DNA of 64,000 nucleotides from UBA4582 sp013204195. GTDB taxonomy: Bacteria; Pseudomonadota; Gammaproteobacteria; Pseudomonadales; Azotimanducaceae. Below the pieces are notes generated by a model that ran no database searches, was not told where the DNA came from, and was given only the letters and a program-made list of their open reading frames with translations. The stretch spans positions 48,452-112,451 of the forward strand of contig CAWUUH010000030.1 of assembly GCA_963925735.1 (NCBI GenBank), in the 5' to 3' direction. How positions within the stretch are numbered: position 1 is the stretch's first letter; every line of letters starts with the position of its first letter. A program made the position numbers and the translations under genes. Shown one piece after another: positions 62,093-64,000 of this stretch.

Positions 62093-62182
62093 AAATGGGG
62101 TCGGGGTAAAATTTACATCTGTAAATTTTACCCCGACCCCATTTACGTAAATTTTACCCCGACCCCATTTACGACCCCATTT
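62093..62182. repeat. Long REP-like palindrome with duplicated right arm
   Basis: A left arm at 62093-62116 (24 bp) is perfectly inverted at 62121-62144 with a 4-base ATCT loop; the right arm is repeated at 62147-62170 and a truncated copy (CGACCCCATTT) follows to 62182. Arm landmarks are AAATGGGG and GTAAATTTTACCCC. RAYT-associated elements with closely similar motifs occur in many gammaproteobacteria (general knowledge). Confidence 0.92.
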
Positions 62183-62188
62183 AAAAGA

Positions 62189-64000
62189 TCAGACATTTCT
62201 ATAGTCTGAGCGGATCGAAAACAGCGGGTCTTTACTGTCACAGGGCAGGTCCGAGCGGGCCTGCTTAACTGCGGTCATGGAAGATGGTAACTCAAAGGGC
62301 AGCCGGCCTTCTGTGTCCTGAGCTTCAATAATGGCTGTCAGCAGTACATCATCGGCCACGCCCAGGTCCACATAGACGCCATCCAGCTGATCAATGATAT
62401 CAGTGATAATCGCTGGCCGACTCATCTGCAGCACAGCGATGGTGGGTACCTGACTGGAGAGTACTTGCAGACGCAGGGTGTCTTTTGCCGCTGGCTTAAA
62501 ATCGATATCGCCTTCCTGCTGCCGGCTACCAAAGAAAAAATTAGGATGTAACATTTGATGGGGCGTCGATAATCGAATAATCGCCACATCGGCCTCTGCC
62601 AACGTGCAGCTACCCTCGACGGCAGCATTAATATTTTCCAAATAAATTTTGGCACCAGGTTTGATCAACGAAGGTTTCTTTAAACAAATCAAGGAGCGAC
62701 GCTGGGCCTCTCTGCCGGCCTTCACCGCGTCTTTCGAACCGACGATCGCCACCGCCGCCGCGGCATCCACCAACGGGTTTTCAAATAAACCTTGCTCAAA
62801 TTTTGGCAGCAACATGCGATACACTGCTTCATCAACTCGAGACAATTCAATCAAGCCCTGATCAATGACCCGCAACAACGTCGCCACATCCTCCTCGCCA
62901 CCCAACTGATCGCAGCCAGCATTCACCGCCTTGGCAAAGCGTTGTTCTCGGCTCAGCGCTTCGACTCCCCAAGACATACTGATATCGTCAGGTGTTTGCA
63001 TTTGAGTGGGATTAAGGGTGGCTTCTTTGGCATCCCGAAAAATAGCCCAGTCAGACAGCACAAACCCTTTGAACTGATGCTCGGTGCGCAACAGGCCCTC
63101 AATCAACTGGGCGGAAAAACCACCGGCCACCGACTCCAATAACTCACCGTTTAACGCCAAGTCCTCCAGCAAAAGATCTTTCAATATCGTGTAGGTTGGC
63201 ATCACACCGGCGACATTAACGTTAAAAGCATCCAGAAACGCTTCGATATGCACACTCAAAGAGGCTTCTGTCAAAACCGAATAGCGACCATAGGCGTTGT
63301 GTCCATCGAAGCCCTCAGGGGCGGCTGGATAGCCGACCCAATGTTTTACGACACAGGCAACGCTGTCTTTATTCAAACCGGCGGCGCCCGCCTGCATGCC
63401 AACCACATAAGCGGCAACCAGCGCTCGAGCCAACTTGGGGTCCTCGCCAAAGGTGCCCGAGATTCTCGGCCAACGGGGTTCTGTGGCAATATCCGCCTGA
63501 GGCGACAGCGCCATATGAATACCCACCGCGCGGTATTCGGCGCGGGCGATCGCAGCAAACTGTTCTACCAGTTCTGCGCTGCCTACAGCTGCAAGCCCGG
63601 TGGTTTCAGGCCACTGGGAAAAACCCATGGCCCTGGAACTCGCCCCGGTGACATGGGCGAAGTGGTGCCGAGGATCCGTGCTGATGGTGACGGGAATCCC
63701 AAGCCGGGTTTCAGCCGCGAGTTTCTGCAGGGCATTATTTTGTTCGGCGAAGGTCCTCGGGTCAGCATCCAGACGAGTCAACAGATGATTCACACCATCG
63801 TTCACAATCAACTGCCGGTTCGCTGGCAGAAGATATTCGCCACCGATCCCAAGCATGCCATAGGGACCCTGGGTTTGAGCCGTGCCATGCATCATCACAC
63901 CGGCCTTCTCCGCCAAGGTCATACGCCCCAACAGGTCCTTAGCGCGGACAGCCGCGGGCAGCCGATGATCTTCAAAGGCAGACAAGACCCCGTCGTGATC
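62189..64000 (-). CDS. Glycoside hydrolase family 3 (5' end probably outside window)
   Basis: About 598 residues if the TTG at 63985 is the start, but the frame stays open to the window end, so the true start may be outside. GH3 features: LLGRMTLAEKAGVMM, RWPRISGTFGEDP, CVVKHWVGYP, and the nucleophile Asp at about 312 in GFVLSDWAI. C-terminal alpha/beta sandwich (about 410-560). Beta-glucosidase-type activity expected; no signal peptide is visible in the shown part. Confidence 0.85.
   Translation of the reverse strand, partial: DHDGVLSAFEDHRLPAAVRAKDLLGRMTLAEKAGVMMHGTAQTQGPYGMLGIGGEYLLPANRQLIVNDGVNHLLTRLDADPRTFAEQNNALQKLAAETRLGIPVTISTDPRHHFAHVTGASSRAMGFSQWPETTGLAAVGSAELVEQFAAIARAEYRAVGIHMALSPQADIATEPRWPRISGTFGEDPKLARALVAAYVVGMQAGAAGLNKDSVACVVKHWVGYPAAPEGFDGHNAYGRYSVLTEASLSVHIEAFLDAFNVNVAGVMPTYTILKDLLLEDLALNGELLESVAGGFSAQLIEGLLRTEHQFKGFVLSDWAIFRDAKEATLNPTQMQTPDDISMSWGVEALSREQRFAKAVNAGCDQLGGEEDVATLLRVIDQGLIELSRVDEAVYRMLLPKFEQGLFENPLVDAAAAVAIVGSKDAVKAGREAQRRSLICLKKPSLIKPGAKIYLENINAAVEGSCTLAEADVAIIRLSTPHQMLHPNFFFGSRQQEGDIDFKPAAKDTLRLQVLSSQVPTIAVLQMSRPAIITDIIDQLDGVYVDLGVADDVLLTAIIEAQDTEGRLPFELPSSMTAVKQARSDLPCDSKDPLFSIRSDYRNV

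Overview
The window looks like chromosomal DNA of a marine-type gammaproteobacterium. The evidence is gene content: ubiquinone-linked COQ4, a YbiT-type ABC-F protein, a LiuR-controlled leucine operon, two CYP153-type P450s and many CoA-dependent catabolic enzymes. Base composition is moderately GC-rich and codon use looks even throughout. No rRNA, tRNA, transposase, integrase or CRISPR array was seen. The genus is not resolved.

Layout. 1-3144: a desaturase/membrane-protein pair diverging from a TetR regulator and a double thioredoxin-fold protein, with a perfect operator-like palindrome between them. 3188-9596: housekeeping and small redox genes (hexose-6-phosphate mutarotase, pterin dehydratase, COQ4, a second TetR, DDN-like oxidoreductase, YkgJ-type protein, SpoU methyltransferase, nitronate monooxygenase, 2-oxoglutarate oxygenase). 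9851-17744: a lipid or isoprenoid catabolic island (two overlapping acyl-CoA dehydrogenases, thiolase, crotonase, MddA-like methyltransferase, acyl-CoA synthetase, VOC protein). 17898-25285: HD-domain oxygenase candidate, DUF1643, aminopeptidase P, PhyH, YbiT, and another acyl-CoA synthetase. 25321-36927: MFS and GPH transporters, CYP153 no. 1, SCP-x thiolase plus MFE-2-type dehydrogenase, nitroreductase, NIPSNAP and a renalase-like FAD protein. 37057-40992: an accessory stretch with a two-gene module encoding a novel alpha/beta-hydrolase-TIR fusion and a small unknown partner. 41383-48787: reductase, CYP153 no. 2, MHS transporter, CoA-transferase, ACAD11-like dehydrogenase, ABM monooxygenase. 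49063-54370: liuR-liuA-liuB-liuD for leucine breakdown, with liuD carrying a one-base frameshift. 54550-64000: D-aminoacylase-like amidohydrolase, LexA-box-controlled topB, methyltransferase, third P450, SGNH hydrolase and a GH3 glycosidase that runs off the right edge.

How the genes fit together. The likely theme is oxidation of hydrophobic carbon: P450 hydroxylation, CoA activation, acyl-CoA dehydrogenation, hydration, 3-hydroxyacyl dehydrogenation and thiolysis, with several transporters. Leucine/isovalerate degradation feeds the same acetyl-CoA pool. Substrates cannot be read from sequence.

Two non-gene patterns stand out. First, at least seven gaps carry perfect or near-perfect head-to-tail tandem repeats of 10-16 bp; similar 12- and 21-bp repeats have expanded inside coding sequences (topB and an acyl-CoA dehydrogenase). 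Second, there are several families of palindromic REP-like elements, including a 44-bp element that begins at the base after two different stop codons. The most novel protein-level candidate is the TIR fusion at 38306-39652: the hydrolase domain keeps the serine but appears to have lost the Asp and His of the triad, suggesting a ligand-sensing pseudoenzyme joined to a TIR NADase-type effector.
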